From the NCBI GenBank assembly GCA_033002965.1, contig JAURVB010002646.1, positions 1 to 64,000 on the forward strand: 64,000 bases of DNA. Reading direction: 5' to 3'. A model generated the notes under the pieces. That model was not told where the DNA came from. It saw only the letters and a list, made by a program, of their open reading frames with translations, and made no database searches. This stretch comes from Piper betle. Taxonomy: Eukaryota > Streptophyta > Magnoliopsida > Piperales > Piperaceae. Position numbers and translations under genes: made by a program. This document shows positions 1-13,146 of the stretch, piece by piece (within the stretch, counting starts at the first letter, position 1; the number at the start of each line of letters is the position of its first letter).

Positions 1-1082
1 ACTGGGTGAGCTCCGCGGAAGATCCGGTGAATTCCGGCGAATTCCAGAAATTCCGATTTTTCTGACGGTTTTCCGGCAGCTACTGGCGGTTTCCCGGCAG
101 CTTCCGGTGGTTTTCCGGCTGACAATCGCCGGCGGTGTCTACTAGCCGGAAAGTGGTCGTGTTGGGTACCCTCGGAATCGGCTCGGCGACCCCGACTCAT
201 CGATGACCTCAGCGTGGCCAATGGAGGCGGCGGCTCGCCGGAAAATGGCAAAACAGAGGGGCGGCGTTGGGTCGCTAAATCCGGCCGGCCAGGGCGGCGA
301 TGCCCTCCGTTCCAGTCGAGGAAGGTCGCTGGAAGGCTGAGGGTGCCGAGGCGAGTGACCGATCGCGGCGGCGCTGGTCGCCGGCGGCGGAATCGGTGAC
401 GGAAGCGCAACGCGGGCGCGGCGTCGCGGCGTGGCTTCCTCGCATCACGGCGGTCCGACGGGGGCCGGACCTGGTCGGGGCAGCATGGAAACGGCGTCGC
501 CGAGCTGGGCGGCGTCGGTCGACGGCCGGGCGGCGCCGACAGCGGCGGTGGTGGCGCGCGAACAGGGGCGGCGCGGCACGAGGGTTTGGGCGTGGGGGAG
601 AAAACGTCGGGGTGTGTGTGGTGGCAAACTCGTAAATATTACTTGACTCGTCTCCGGCTCGAGTCAAGTATAATAACTAAGTCGTATTAAATCCCAAAAA
701 AATTCATAAAAATCGGGAAAAATCCCGTAAAATCAAACAACACCAAAAATCATAATGATATGCTCTAGAATTATCAACCCACCCAAAATGCCCGTAACGC
801 GTCCTAACGCGGTAAACGGCCTAAAACTAATTCTACGATCCACTATATATAAAAATAATAAAACAAAAGACTGGCATACTCTCATATATCTGATAACTCA
901 TTCTGTTCTGCTGTGTTCATGACGTTATCATCATATACTTGGGTACGCATGACCCTCATAGCTCATACACGCGACCGGCGTCGGCTCGGTACACGTGTCC
1001 TGAAACGGACTCAACTCGAAAAATAACGGTCGACCCGACCGGTTCTGAATATAAAACCCTAACTCGAATCGTGGGTTTTACA
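1..1082. mobile_element. LTR (family A), right-hand part, cut by window edge
   Basis: This stretch aligns by eye with the right-hand 1.1 kb of the complete unit at 32188-34919. The shared parts are the GC-rich block with the 'gaaaatggcaaaacagag' stretch near 242-259, the following AT-rich block with the 'atgatatgctctagaa' stretch near 755, and an end in GTTTTACA at 1075-1082. The short ORFs on both strands in 214-667 sit inside this repeat, overlap each other and match no family I recognise, so I read them as chance ORFs of GC-rich LTR sequence. The left end lies outside the window, so target duplication cannot be tested. Confidence 0.7.
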
Positions 1083-1965
1083 CATTAACCCTTTGACGAT
1101 TGTCTGTTTGGAGACATTAAACGCCACCGACTGTGTCAAACACAATCGAACGCTAGCTAAGGCTCACCTATCCAACAAAGCCCACTCCTCGGCTGATATT
1201 GCTTCTAGCTTGGTACTTGCAAGCGGTTGATATAGTTGTTTCTCGTATAGATGATGCTCAATCTGCATCCTCTACCATTAATAATTTATTCCATCAAATT
1301 TCTTAATCTTCCCAGTGTTGGAAGTGTTTCCCATGACTCCACTTAAATCAAGATCCGATTGAATGATAGTTCTCACAGACAGTGCCAATTGTTGAGAAAA
1401 ATCTCCAAAGTTGAAGATTAACAACATCAAACACAAGATATGAGAAAATAATGCCTGAGAAATAAAATAAAACAAAACCAAAAGAATAGAGATTTAACGT
1501 AGAAAACCCTCCTTTCTCGAAAGTCAAAAATTATGGGACAATAACGAACAATTTACTACTTCAACTAAAGATTACAGTCGTCAAACATATAAAGTCGTAC
1601 GAGCAGATTACTCACTTCAACCTATACTATTGAAATTATAAGATTTTTCTCTCTCACTAGATTAAACTAATAAATAATATTGATCCTCATTCTTATCTCT
1701 ATATCCATTTTATATTTCAGTTTTTTCTTTCACATCCTATCTTGTTTCACAATGAAGCATATGAGTCTATAACTTATCTCTATATCACTTTTCTATTTTT
1801 GTCTTTTTCTCTCACATCCTATCTTGTTTCAGAATGAGGTATACGAGGAACAACAAACGTCATATCAGTTTGGTATCCCGAAATTCTTTTAATATTTTGA
1901 GTGTAACAATAGGCTATATATCATTAATATAATTATAAATATTAACACACCGTTAATGCAATCTT
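1083..1965. other. non-coding AT-rich stretch
   Basis: No coding potential is seen. It includes a short tandem duplication at 1692-1850 (listed separately). The rest is unremarkable AT-rich sequence between an LTR end and a broken DUF4283 gene. Confidence 0.5.
1692..1850. repeat. 81-bp tandem duplication
   Basis: The string 'cttatctctatatc' starts at 1692 and again at 1773, and the two roughly 80-bp units that follow are similar (both contain 'cacatcctatcttgtttca'). Confidence 0.75.
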
Positions 1966-2740
1966 ATTCAGAAAATATTCTTGAAAGAAGACAACTGGGA
2001 GGTGGGGGAAGGCTATCCATACCGCTGCAAGAAATGGCTCGGCCTAGGAGGAGGAAGCTTCTAAAGTTGTAAGCCATTTGAAGATCTTCATGAGATGCTC
2101 CCCAACAAACCACACACACGCTCTTGTCATACTTGTCCTAGACATATTCCTGTTTTCTTCATCCATGCAAAAGACCTTGGCCACCATAGATGCAAGCTTA
2201 TACAGAAAGTATTCTTCAAAGAAAACAACTGCGAGGTGATGGAAGGTTATCCATACCGCTGCAAGAGATGGCTGGGCCGATGAGGAGGAGAAGCTTCAAA
2301 AAGTTGGAAGCCATTTGAAGATCTTCATGAGATGCTCCCCAACAAAACCACCTGTTCCTTGGCCGCACCCTGTTCATGTCGGCTTCATTTTCCAACCTCG
2401 CAAACACATGCTTCCTGTCCAGAGCACTGATGGACCAGTCTCCTTGGAGTTTCCACTCCTTGTCGGCCCACTCTCTGATCTTCTCCAAGCTGGGCTTTGG
2501 TCCCGGAAAAACCAGACAGAACTTGAACTTATCGGCACTCACTTGAATTCGGGACTCTTCGAAGTGGACGGCAGGGTGATCATGTGTGAGGCTTGGGTTC
2601 TTTTTGTTCTCTTCATCCACGACATCAGAAGTTTTAGAAGGTGGAGCAACGTCCACGTCGGGGAAGATGGAAGCAGAATTCTTGCTGGGTTTGAAGGTGT
2701 CGTTGGTGAAGGTTTTCCGCACCCAGTGCTTAGTGGCAGA
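1966..2740 (-). pseudogene. DUF4283-type (plant retroelement-associated) protein, broken and internally duplicated
   Basis: Read on the minus strand, 2722-2380 gives an acidic linker and then a stretch with KFKFCLVF, PSLEKIREWADKEWKL, DWSISALDRKHVF and RLENEADMNRV. This is the layout of the plant DUF4283 domain, found in LINE-associated and host zinc-knuckle proteins. The domain should continue with a 'WFVGEHLMKIFKWL'-like segment. That segment occurs twice, at about 2290-2345 and again at 2050-2110, because roughly 140 bp is directly repeated at 237-bp spacing (1968-2107 and 2205-2344). The frame changes after RVRPRNRW and no zinc knuckle follows. It was probably part of a LINE or captured-domain gene and is now dead. 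The family call rests on motif recognition only. Confidence 0.55.
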
Positions 2741-2769
2741 TGCATGTTGCTCTTCTTCCTATCTTAGTG

Positions 2770-3990
2770 GCGGTGCTTGGCAATCTCGATTCCTTTTGCA
2801 CTTTGCATAGCTAATGGTTGTCCGGTTTGATATTCTGCTAGCCACACGTTGATTTCTCTAGGGAGTTGATCGAAAAGAACAAGGCAAAGCAGGTATTGCT
2901 TGTAAATGCTGCAACCTGCCGGCAATTTATACTTGAATCATCAGGCCGGTGTTGCATGCATGGAAACTTCTGACATTTGCCTCACCGTTTGATCAGCTAT
3001 GCGGGGCCTTTCATGTTGAAGAACTGACTCTGCTTTTGTTGGATGTAGAATGATTAAAGTATTTCTTTAATTGTTTTGGCAGGAAGTTTCCAGGTTGGAA
3101 AACTCTGTTTTGAATTCTGAAACCATGCAAGTGGGTGTGATTACCTTCTCAAATCATAAGAAATTCACATATTTGTTTCCTCTTTATTTTTATTTGGATT
3201 TTACTTTGTCCGATTAAGAGGAAGGGATGATCTCACGGCCATCTCATCAAAATTTAGTAGATTATTAGCACCATTAAAGGCCTGGGGCACTGTAAGTGTT
3301 TTTTAATATAAATTAATTGTTACGGCTTTTGGTGATGTTTTTTGTTCAATCATTGTTTATTATTATAATTAGGGCCAAATATTTTGTGTACCTCTATACC
3401 AAGTGTTCGATTGATTTCAATCTTTTTAATTTAAAAAAATTAATTTAATTATTACATTTAAAATTTTAAACGGCACTAATTTATTTAGATTTATTTTCAA
3501 GAAGAGTCACACAACTAAATTTTTTGATTAAGATATATAGTAATTATATTTGAATCCACACACATAATTACTATATTTATAATAAATTCCAATATTTTTA
3601 ACGGTTTCTTTAATGTTGTAAAAGCTTTACAACGGCTGAGCGGTCAACGGTTGCAAACCCCTTGTAAACCTTAGCTGCTAGTTTATATATAAGCTGACAC
3701 GTGGAAGCATCTAAAATTTACATATGTACAATATGCATGTACTATCAGATTCCGAGGTCGGAACTAAGACATCACACAATTACAGGATGTGCCCACCTCA
3801 AATGGCATCATAGAAATTACATGGACTAAACTTTCTACAGGGAGCAGGTAAGTTTGCTTGTTTCTCACGGCAAAGTTAGCACGCGAAAAAGAAAGACAAG
3901 AAACCGCAGACCAGTACTAAACTGCTCTGTCCGCAGGGATAATTATATTACCACCCTAATGATTAAAATGCTCTCTATATTTACCCAAAC
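2770..3990. other. non-coding stretch
   Basis: No ORF or RNA gene can be supported here. The last 100-200 bases before 3992 lie downstream of the minus-strand membrane-protein gene and probably hold its 3' UTR. Confidence 0.4.
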
Positions 3991-3991
3991 T

Positions 3992-4857
3992 TCACATCCT
4001 GAGTAAGCAAGTCATAGCCATAAGCAGGACAGCAAGTGTGGCCAAACATACTGCACCAAGCTGGACGGACAGCTTTCGCTTAGAGCGTGAGCGAGAATGC
4101 AAGTAGAGACTATGTTTCAACACCAGGCTTATAGCAAATGCATAAGCGAGCAAGGAGACTACGATAAACAGTCGATGTAGAAACTTAGCCATCATCATCA
4201 GAGTATGAGTTCCGGTTAGCGGTATCCCGGCAGACCAATCAGCCGCTATCAAACCAGCAGCCATGGCTGCCACCAGTCGTCCATTGTCAGCTCCGGCCTT
4301 GAGTGCTCCAACATCAGCAAGTGCAGGCGGTGGTGTTTCAGAATTTTGCCCAAGAGCTGGGTAAGCTTCTTCCTTTTCATAAACATTTGCCTGTTTAGAG
4401 TAAATCAAATAGAACCAAATGTGGAAATTTTACTGATGCATATGCTAATTGATTATATATTTTTCAGCATAATATAATGCCAAATCTACACTCACTTTTA
4501 AAATGAGAGGTTTTCTAGCACAATAGTAATTAATTGTAGCTTTTAAATCAATAAACTTGTTCAAAAACTAACATCAAATATTCTTTTTATAACTAAGAAC
4601 AACAAAAGTTTTAACAAATAATACTCTCAGATTCTGAGATATTTTCAACTTATTAAATTACAACAAAATCAATAATATTTTTTTACCTATTATTATAAAT
4701 ATAATATAAGCAACACAAGCATCATTTCGGTCTCTTTTTACTTTTTTCCAACCTTCTATTTTTACTTGCATTTATTTATCATTGTCATTTATGGAGACTC
4801 TAAATAAGTTTGTCTCAATACATTTTTAATAAATCATCTAATTAAATGTCTCAATAC

Positions 4858-4904
<47 letters not shown>

Positions 4905-5214
4905 CCCCAGTTGGCATATTATGAAATTTCTACTTTCATAAATCATTGCTTTTATTGAAGATAATTGTTATTAAAAACTACCTTGATAATAGTGCTACGA
5001 GCTTATGTTTATATGATATATAAACGTAGGCAATAATTATTAACTTTAATAAAATATATACCTCTTGAGTCACCAATAGAGTCACCGGACTTATCATTTC
5101 TGGTACCCCATTATCGGCGTTGACGGAATTATACGCTCTATCCTGCACCTCAGAGATTGAGTCGGCATTCTGGCGAATCCCCAGCTCGATGTCGCCTTCA
5201 TGAATTTGTGGAAT
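3992..5214 (-). CDS. small two-TM membrane protein, two visible exons, 5' end unresolved
   Basis: Two exons join in frame. Exon n-1 is 5214-5062, with acceptor ...TTTTACAG before it and donor GAG|GTATAT after it, and reads 51 codons without a stop. The last exon is 4390-3992, with acceptor ...CTAAACAG, 132 codons and a TGA. Both junctions are phase 0. The predicted protein has an acidic, soluble N-terminal half (IPQIHEGDIELG...), a Pro/Ala linker, then two hydrophobic segments: one around FLHRLFIVVSLLAYAFAISLV and one near the C-terminus (LGAVCLATLAVLLMAMTCLL). A basic loop, HSRSRSKRK, separates them. This suggests a small integral membrane protein with a long hydrophilic N-terminus. I do not recognise the family. 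The initiator is uncertain: an ATG on the minus strand near 5379 starts MDPQ, but its junction to 5214 would need a non-GT donor. The AT-rich intron (4391-5061) holds a TA microsatellite. Confidence 0.55.
4861..4901. repeat. (TA)n microsatellite
   Basis: About 40 bp of alternating T and A, inside the intron of the membrane-protein gene. Confidence 0.9.
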
Positions 5215-8200
5215 CTGTAAAATAAATCACTTAAAAAGATGTTCTATATGTAACCACCGTGAAAAGAAGAAGAAAGAAGAGAAACATTTCCCTGGCAGCA
5301 AATTAATTGGCATGCAATAAAAAAAGCACACTTATCAACGTCGGAAGGAAAAATAATCACGAGCCTGAGGATCCATGATTGGGCTTAAACAAAGAGTTGT
5401 AATAATGAAGATTTGAATAAACCTGCATCAATCATACAATAACAAGTTAAATACTAATGGAAAAAACGGTAAGTGAAGATTTGAATAAACCTGCATCAAT
5501 GAATCTTTTTCCAATGCCTTAATAATCTTTAACCAATGCCATTAATAGATTAATTAAATCAGGAGTTGGATATGAGCAGTCAATGGAACATAAAGGAACA
5601 TAATAATCTATATAAGCAAGGGGAGGTGTGGACAAGAAGCTGGACGCCAAAACGGTAGAAGGCTAACACGGTAAGTGAGATAACATATGGAGAGGTGGGG
5701 AGGTAGTAAGAGAGGATTTTGGTCTCATGGCTTTCATATGGAAAATAGCTAGCTAGTTGGGATATATAACAAGGAGATAAATGGTAGCTATCGCCGGATC
5801 ACTTTCTTGTACGTACGTACTGTTTGATCTCGCTTGCAAGTTAACAGGTAGAATGGCTAATGAACTCTACACACAAGCGAATTAGCACCGTTCCTGATGC
5901 ATGCTTTAACTGCTATATGTATATATTTAGCTCCCTGCAATAGCGCCCGCGCCCAAGAGCTGCAGAACTTGTTGCGAGAGTCGAGAATCTCAGATGCAAA
6001 TGAAAGAGAGCTACGATGAGGATTAGGGGAACAAGCTATTATAAATAAATAAAAAATGATGTGACTATCTCATGGTCGCGTGTAGAATAGGCCCCATGGA
6101 CTCACGTTTACGGTGGATTACCAAGATACACATACGCCGTTACATCAAATGGCAAACAAGCGTACAAAAAGTCCAACGTACACAAACGTAGACAAAGCCA
6201 ATCTTCCCTCCACTTGCGCAATGAATGTGAATGTGATTATGTGTTTTGTTCGGTAATGCGATTCAACCAACAGAAAAGGGAGGTTGATTAGCATCGCATT
6301 GCACACCAACACCGGACTGTGGAGAAAAGGTTTTGGAGGATGAGTTTACATTCATGTGGGGCGGCTATATATTCCAATACTCTGATTTGGCCTGTTGGGG
6401 TAACCAAAGGTAATGTCCCTCTCCCACCGAAATCAATCTGCCATTACCTTTGGCATCATTTTCGCTAGTCTTAAGACTCTTAGCTAATATTGTAGTCCCA
6501 TTTTAGGTAATATCGACCAAGGACTCAGTATGCTAATTATATTCTTCCACCAAATAAAAACACGAAGGAGTACTACTCAGTATATATGTTTATAACTAAA
6601 TAAATATAAATATCCATACATAGTAGCATATTTGTTGCCTTTTTTATTACTGTCGGAAGAGCAAACTTGTGTGTATATAAATATATATCAGCTTCTTTCC
6701 ATTTCTTGTAGAACAGGCGCGTTTCCAATTGTTTGACTAAAATGCAAAAGAGGTTTTTATATGACATTGATCAAACTTTTTCATTCTATACTCCGTACTA
6801 AGCACTATCATAAAGGGGTATGTATGGTCTACCAGTCACGTGGTGATGTCGCCGGATATGGTTTGCTGCGTCAGTTTCTACAACGATAGAAAGCAATATA
6901 TAATAATTCATTTTTAAATCTAACTTGCAGACTGGTGCTTCTCATCTGGAAGAAAGCACGCAGTCTTAGGCTCTTAAACCTTTTGTTGGTGCGAAAATAT
7001 GTGGTCAACAGTTACTAGAAAAATTGTTAAACTTTTCCGTTTCTAGCTCGTCCACAAGCTGGTATCGAGCGAGATTCCATACGCAAGAATATATTTTTGG
7101 GGCCCTCCTAGCCAGCAGAACTACTTCCGACTACATGGATGGGAAAAAGATCAAACAAGCAATGCAATACTCAAGCTTCCAACTCTACATACACACACAC
7201 GTGTATATTTATATAACTAATCAGGTGAAACGAGCTTGGATGTCGTCGGAAACAATTTTAGAGAGTTTATCAGATATATGGGATTTCGACCACACTATTG
7301 TTGTGGAGGGGTCTCCTTTTCGCCTGGAAAGACTATGAAACTCCAAATTGAATATTTTTCTCATGTTTGTATATATGTTAAAACTGTTCATCAACAGCAC
7401 TAATAGACTATATTACTATCTCCTTTCTTGCTACTTGAATGTATAGAAGTAATAGTTAATATGTCATGACACATTGTGGGGACCTTTATTTGGTTAGCTA
7501 CATGCATGATGCGGACAGTAAGTGGAAAAGGGGTGCCAAGTTCCAAATAGGGAACAAGTGGCTAACATTTAGCTTTGCTCTCAAGTTACGACGGTTGGTC
7601 CTGCTGACACTTTTGGATTAAATATGCTAAGTGGTGGACATATGGGAAGAAACTTCAAAGACGCGTGGAACTGTATCCATGTTTGTATCCACGTTTGTAC
7701 ATTTGCTACTGCATATTCCTTTTAATTTGTACTACCAGGAAATGGACATTCCAAACCGTTTAGATTTGAACAATTTTGGCTAATGGAGGACGAAATAAAT
7801 CAGATATTTCTTTTGGTCTGGTACTTGTGTATGAAATTTGTCTTATATGAACTGTTAAGCAGACAGCTCATGTACTTTTTCACCCTGTGATATGTGAGGT
7901 CGATTACACGGTTGAGAATCGGTAAGTCATCTGTTAAGCAACGCATCATGTATAGTGAACTAACTCCTTATATTCAAGGTTCTCCGATATTGTTTCAAGT
8001 AATATCAAAGCTAGATAAAAGGCGATTATGGATTTGGGGTAGGAAGAGGCTTTATTTTTGGGTGAATAAGTTGATTGAGGCTTCAGAAGCTAATAACATG
8101 TTAAATTACAAGAATTTGATAACAAAAATTAAATCTTTAACTCATGAATATAAGCTATCATGAGGCTTTTTGCGACTGGCAAGACAAAACTTGCACCAAT

Positions 8201-8717
8201 TATATCGTAGAATGAAAATAAGAATGGCACAACAGCAGATGGTTAGCACAATGTAGCAAAATATGTTTTCTTCTAAATGGGTGGACTTCTCTTCTGTGTA
8301 CAGCATCCTTCACTGTGAAACATACGTAGAAGAAGATCATCAATCACTGTGATTGCTATTATACGTGGATGGGCCTGAACAGTAAACTTCATTCTAACTT
8401 AAGTGAAGGAAGATAAAAAAACATGAACTCTTGGAAAATTATTGATTACAAGAGCATATGTGCAAAGACGTCTTTGAATCCGATCACAAAGATGTTTGGA
8501 ATAAATTATAATAATTTAAATCTAAATCGAGTCCAATAAATCAAGATAAATAAGACCTAAAATGTCGATTTAAGATTTGTTATGATTTATGAATTCAAAG
8601 ACGTTAATAGCACAAGCATAAATTCTCATCCTCTAAGCGGCTCATCCACAACAACATTCATGAACATTGCATCTGTCAAATCATAGACTTTCTTTTTGAA
8701 CATTTAAGAAAATTAAG

Positions 8718-8753
<36 letters not shown>

Positions 8754-10080
8754 GCATAATTTATTATAATATATTAAATGTCGACAGCCATTGCATGAAA
8801 TTTTTTTAAAAAAAAACTCCCGCTTGAGGAATAGCAAGGTCCACTGGAGCATAGCCAGAAAAAAATAAAGAAGCCGAAGATTGAAGATGAAAAGAAAGAA
8901 GCATCTAGACGAGGAGCACCTCTTTTCCTGTGTTTATCAATGGCCATTGTATATAGAAAAAAAGTTACAAAAAAAACAAAACATGACCATTAGAAGCAGC
9001 ATTCGGTATAAAAAAGAAAATGGGTACTCCTCAATCGCCACTTCTTCCTTTTACTCTGGACTTCTTTATATTTTTTATTTCTGGTTTTGTTCCTGTAAAC
9101 CTTGTTATTCTTTTAAACGAGAGTTTTTCTTTTTATTTATTTTCATGCAGTGGTGATCGATAGACGTCGGATAAAAGGCGTACTCCTCATCTCGCCTCTT
9201 CTTCCTCTTCAACCGGTAGCCTCGCTTGTCATTCATTGATCGGCAGCCTCGCTTGTCCCATGATTGAATAACTATGGATGGCCAATCAGGTAAGGATCTC
9301 ATTTTACTTTTTACAAGAAAAACTGAAGATAGTCTTTTTTTGCCAACAAAAGACATGTGCTGGAGTTATTCTAACAGCGATTTCTGTAAATCAATTTGAA
9401 AACTTATCAAGAGCCCGTCTAATTTTTCTTAGATCAAATTTAGAAAAATAGAGAATCGACAACTCATTAATATATATAAAAGTTATAAAGATTGTTTTAC
9501 GTGGTCATATGATGAAATGTCAAATTTATTAACCGAAATTGTAGTACACCACCTTGGAGTTAAATCGAGGGTAAGTCCAATTATTCAAGCAGAAGAATTC
9601 AGTCTCTGATTGAACTTTTTCGTAAAGTCAACTATCCAAAATAGTTGGCAAATGTTATCCCGGTTAGAATCTATTGTCATACAAAATATCGTTTGATTTA
9701 AAAAATATAAGATATTTAAAAATTTGACGAAACCCGGTAACAAGAGGTCAGATCTATCAAAGGAAGCTAAATAGTGCACAAATAGATTGATGTATAATAT
9801 ATATATCAAAAAAATAAGGTCTGATTCTTTTTTTAAGTTTATAAAAAATCGACAAAAGGGTTAATGTTAATGCAAATTTAAACTTATTCATTTATGTGCA
9901 TAAGTTCTAAAAGATTATAAAGATAATGTCTTTGTTATTTCAAATCTATTAGATGATATTTAAGTTATTTTGAAATTATCAAAAGAAATTTGTGAAAAAA
10001 TTAAATTAATTACGATAAATATAAATCAGAAGCTCAACAATTATAAAAGATCTCGTTGAAAAAAGATGGGGAAAACTAAA
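5215..10080. other. long AT-rich stretch without a supportable gene
   Basis: The first few hundred bases are upstream of the membrane-protein gene and may carry its 5' UTR or promoter. A 29-bp direct repeat ('gatttgaataaacctgcatc') occurs at about 5411 and 5476. Short ORFs at 7024-7338, 7894-8163, 8881-9156 and 9105-9356 have AT-driven composition, no recognisable domains and no splice context; I treat them as chance. No tRNA or rRNA is seen. Confidence 0.45.
8720..8749. repeat. (TA)n microsatellite
   Basis: Thirty bases of alternating T and A. Confidence 0.9.
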
Positions 10081-10089
10081 AAGGAGAAG

Positions 10090-12470
10090 AAAAATTTTAG
10101 CCACGCCCGGGAGCGACGCCTAAATATGGTTCAAAAGAGAAAGGATAAGTTCGCGTTATTGCTGAAAAAAAAAAAAAAACGTAGAACGTGACTTTATTTC
10201 CCCTATCCCTATCCCTGTGGGAGGAAAGACGTCGTCGCCGGCAACAAAGGAGAAAATTACCAATCGCATTGCTTGAAGTCTCACTGTAGCCTTCGAGTTT
10301 TCCTCCGCAGCCGCCGGCCACCGTTTGTGCCCTTGCCACCTCGCCACAAGGAGGTTAGATCTGATCCGTTTTGTTTTTATTTTTTCGAGGGCTCGTGCAG
10401 TAAAAGAATAAGAGAAGGGCTAGAGAGGTTACCATGAAGAGTGGAGCATCCACTGCCTCGCGAGCTTGCCGTCGCCATATTGGAGGGACGGTGCTGCTGT
10501 TGCCTTACCGGAGTTGCTGGTAGAGTCACAGCTTGCCGGAGCTCCCGGGTCTGTGAAGTTGTTAGCGAGCAAAGGAAGTTTCTGACTGGTCATGATCGTC
10601 GGTCAGCAGTTCTTGCCGGGAAAGGTCCTCTGCCTTGCTTCGGAGGAGAATCCCGGTTCCTGTTCGCCGTCAACCCTTTGGAGTTGCGTTGTTGGGAGCC
10701 TAGCCCTCTCGGCGTATTTTTGTCTTGGATCCATTGTCGAGAAGAAGATCGGTTGTTGCTGCTATTTGGAGTCCTTCGCTGCTACCGCTCCCGATTTTCG
10801 TGAGCAGAGGAAGAAGATTCAGAGTCCCAAAAAGATTGGAATTTTATTGCCTTGAAGAACCACTGTCTTGCTGCTCAGCCAAGGAAAGGAGTCCCTCTTC
10901 GTCGTAGCCAAGGAACTGACACCACCGAGGCCCTTTCTCCCTGTTGCCGCACCTGCTTGCTTGCCACCACGGGGAAGCTTCAGCGTAGCGTGTCTATCCT
11001 CGTCGGAGCCGCCGTCATGTCCCCTTGAAGCCATGCTTAGGAGGCTTCCCACCATTGCAGATTGCCAAAGCTGTTGTCCCTGCCATCATTACCGGAGAAG
11101 AGGAGAAAACAGAGGTTAGAAGCAGCATCAAAAGGTGGATTTCGCGGCTGTTTTCCGGCCAACACCGGCTGCTCACTACCCGATCTTGGTGTCCAAAGCG
11201 AAGCCAGCGAAGCAATCTTCAATTCTGGGTGGACTCCAGCCGGAGTTCGAAGCCACCTTCGACGGAATTTTGAAAGTAAAGTGTTGATCGGAGCAGGGCA
11301 ACAACAGAGGCCGGAGTTTGAACCGAGAAAAAGGGCAACTGCCCTGCTGTTTGCTGCCACTGGAACGAGGGTGAAACGCCTTTGTAACATTCTGATTGTC
11401 TCGCTGTTTACCCAGGACTTGCTGTTGCTGCGGACCACCGGAATTCCACGCCAAGACCAGATTTGTCACTGCTAGTTATTGTCTTGATGTCACCGCCACG
11501 AAGAACCACCGAGGAGCCCTGCCGGAGCCGACAGTAGTTGGCCAATAAGAGATAGCCGCCGTTGCTTCCCTTCCGCCCCCATTGCTGGAGACGAGCCCAG
11601 CACGCCGGTGTTGGACAAAGGAGAAGGAGAGACAGATCCTCTGTTCACAGCAATTATTGGATGATTTGCGAGCCAACCAATTGATAGATGAATTGCCGGG
11701 TCTTGAGACGTCGGAGCAGAGATCTATCGAGTTGCTGCTCCACTAGGACGATGCCAGATGCTGCAGCTTGAAGGTGAATAGCTGGTTATGGCCTCCGCGG
11801 TGTAAAGGGAGCAATGAAGAGAAGAAAAGAAGGAGAAGGCTTTACCCCTAGCCGCTGCTCACTGTGGGATTTTGCCTCACCATCGTGCCGCTCGCTGAGG
11901 TGTGTTGCCGAAATCTAGAGGAAGGAGTGGAAGCTAGTGTTGCCAAAAAGCCGCCACCTCTTTGCTGCCTCGCCAAGGAGGGAAGGACAACCACTGCTGC
12001 TGCGATCAGAGCCATCACCATCAGGCTCCCATTTTCAGGTGATTTAGCTTCCACCTGACCACCAGCTTGTCCTCGCCATCCGCCACCGGAGCTGATAGCC
12101 GCTGCTTGCCAAAGGACTCCTGACGTAGTCGGAGAAAGCCCCCACACGCCGGTGATGCCGAGGAGAACGTGGTGAAGAAGAAGAGAACCCATTGCTTGCT
12201 TGACATTTCGGTGATGGTCAGATCCGCTTGGGTTTCCATGTCCGTAACCGTCTGCCGCCTCTTTGAGCGGGTGTCCTCGTTGAGAGGCTGGTACCCAGCC
12301 CACCACGTTGTTTCTGTTGGATGTCCATCAAGCCCACGCCCAATTATCAAATTCACTGCAAGACCCGGCCCATCAACAGTGAAACAGAGCATATTACAAC
12401 CAAGCGGACCCACCCGACTGGTCCAGCTTAACTCGGATTTTATTTAGAGACCTTACCTTAGAGGCCTTCC
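10090..12470. other. GC-rich repeat-like block, possibly LTR-derived
   Basis: The composition switches abruptly from AT-rich to GC-rich at about 10.1 kb and back at about 12.45 kb. Many overlapping ORFs occur on both strands, none with a recognisable domain, and the sequence is dominated by GCC/GCT triplets and 'ccgccg' strings. The same appearance is seen in the solo LTRs elsewhere in this window. I could not find terminal TG...CA ends with a target duplication, so the class is unproven. Confidence 0.35.
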
Positions 12471-12954
12471 CGCACTCCTATTTTCTCAAAATTGGATATC
12501 TCACTATTTTTCGACATCCCCAGTGCATTGGCAGAGTCATTCTGATGATTTAAAGATCGGGGCATTGGAGTCGAAGATTAAAAAGGTAGTAAAAATTTTA
12601 CTAAGATTTTTAATTTGTGAAGGAATTAAAAATTAGTAGATTACGAATACCAATCTCACCGTGGATTGACTTAGAAATTCAAATTAAACCCTAAAGAATT
12701 ACGTAAAATTTCCTACGTGTTATTTTGTGCCTGTGATATTTTATTTTTATCACACTATTTTTTGCGTGTAAGGGCACCTCGGTTTCACCAAACCCTCAAA
12801 CTCATATCGAAAGGCACAATCTGCGAGGGCGGACAATCCCTCACCCAAACAAACTTTATATGGAATAATCAGTGGAACTACAACACCATCTTACATATAA
12901 GTCACACTTCTGGAGTGAGAAAATGAGACAAGAAATATATTTACCGGAAGATAA

Positions 12955-13146
12955 AAAACCAAGGTTAGGGCTGAATTGAAGGCAATCTGGAAGAAAAAGG
13001 CTCCTTTTGCAAAATCATATGGTCAATCAAGCATTGTTGCTATCAACCAAATTGAGAATCAGGGACGACCAAGTATCCCAACTGATCAACTGTTTGAGAA
13101 ATGTTCAGCATGTGGCAAAGAAGTTGAAGTCATCGTTTTAGATTAG
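12955..13146 (+). pseudogene. unrecognised C-terminal gene fragment with a CxxC pair
   Basis: From 12955 the frame reads KTKVRAELKAIWKKK..., continues for about 60 codons and closes with FEKCSACGKEVEVIVLD and TAG at 13144. Residue usage (ELKAIW, PTDQLFEKCSACGK) looks coding rather than random, and CSACGK is half of a possible zinc-binding pair. A stop lies immediately upstream (12952-12954), so it would be a last exon or a captured fragment. I do not recognise the parent gene. Confidence 0.3.

Noticed and set aside
10441..12447. ORFs of 60-152 aa on both strands
   Set aside because: Overlapping, composition-driven, no domain, no consistent splice structure.
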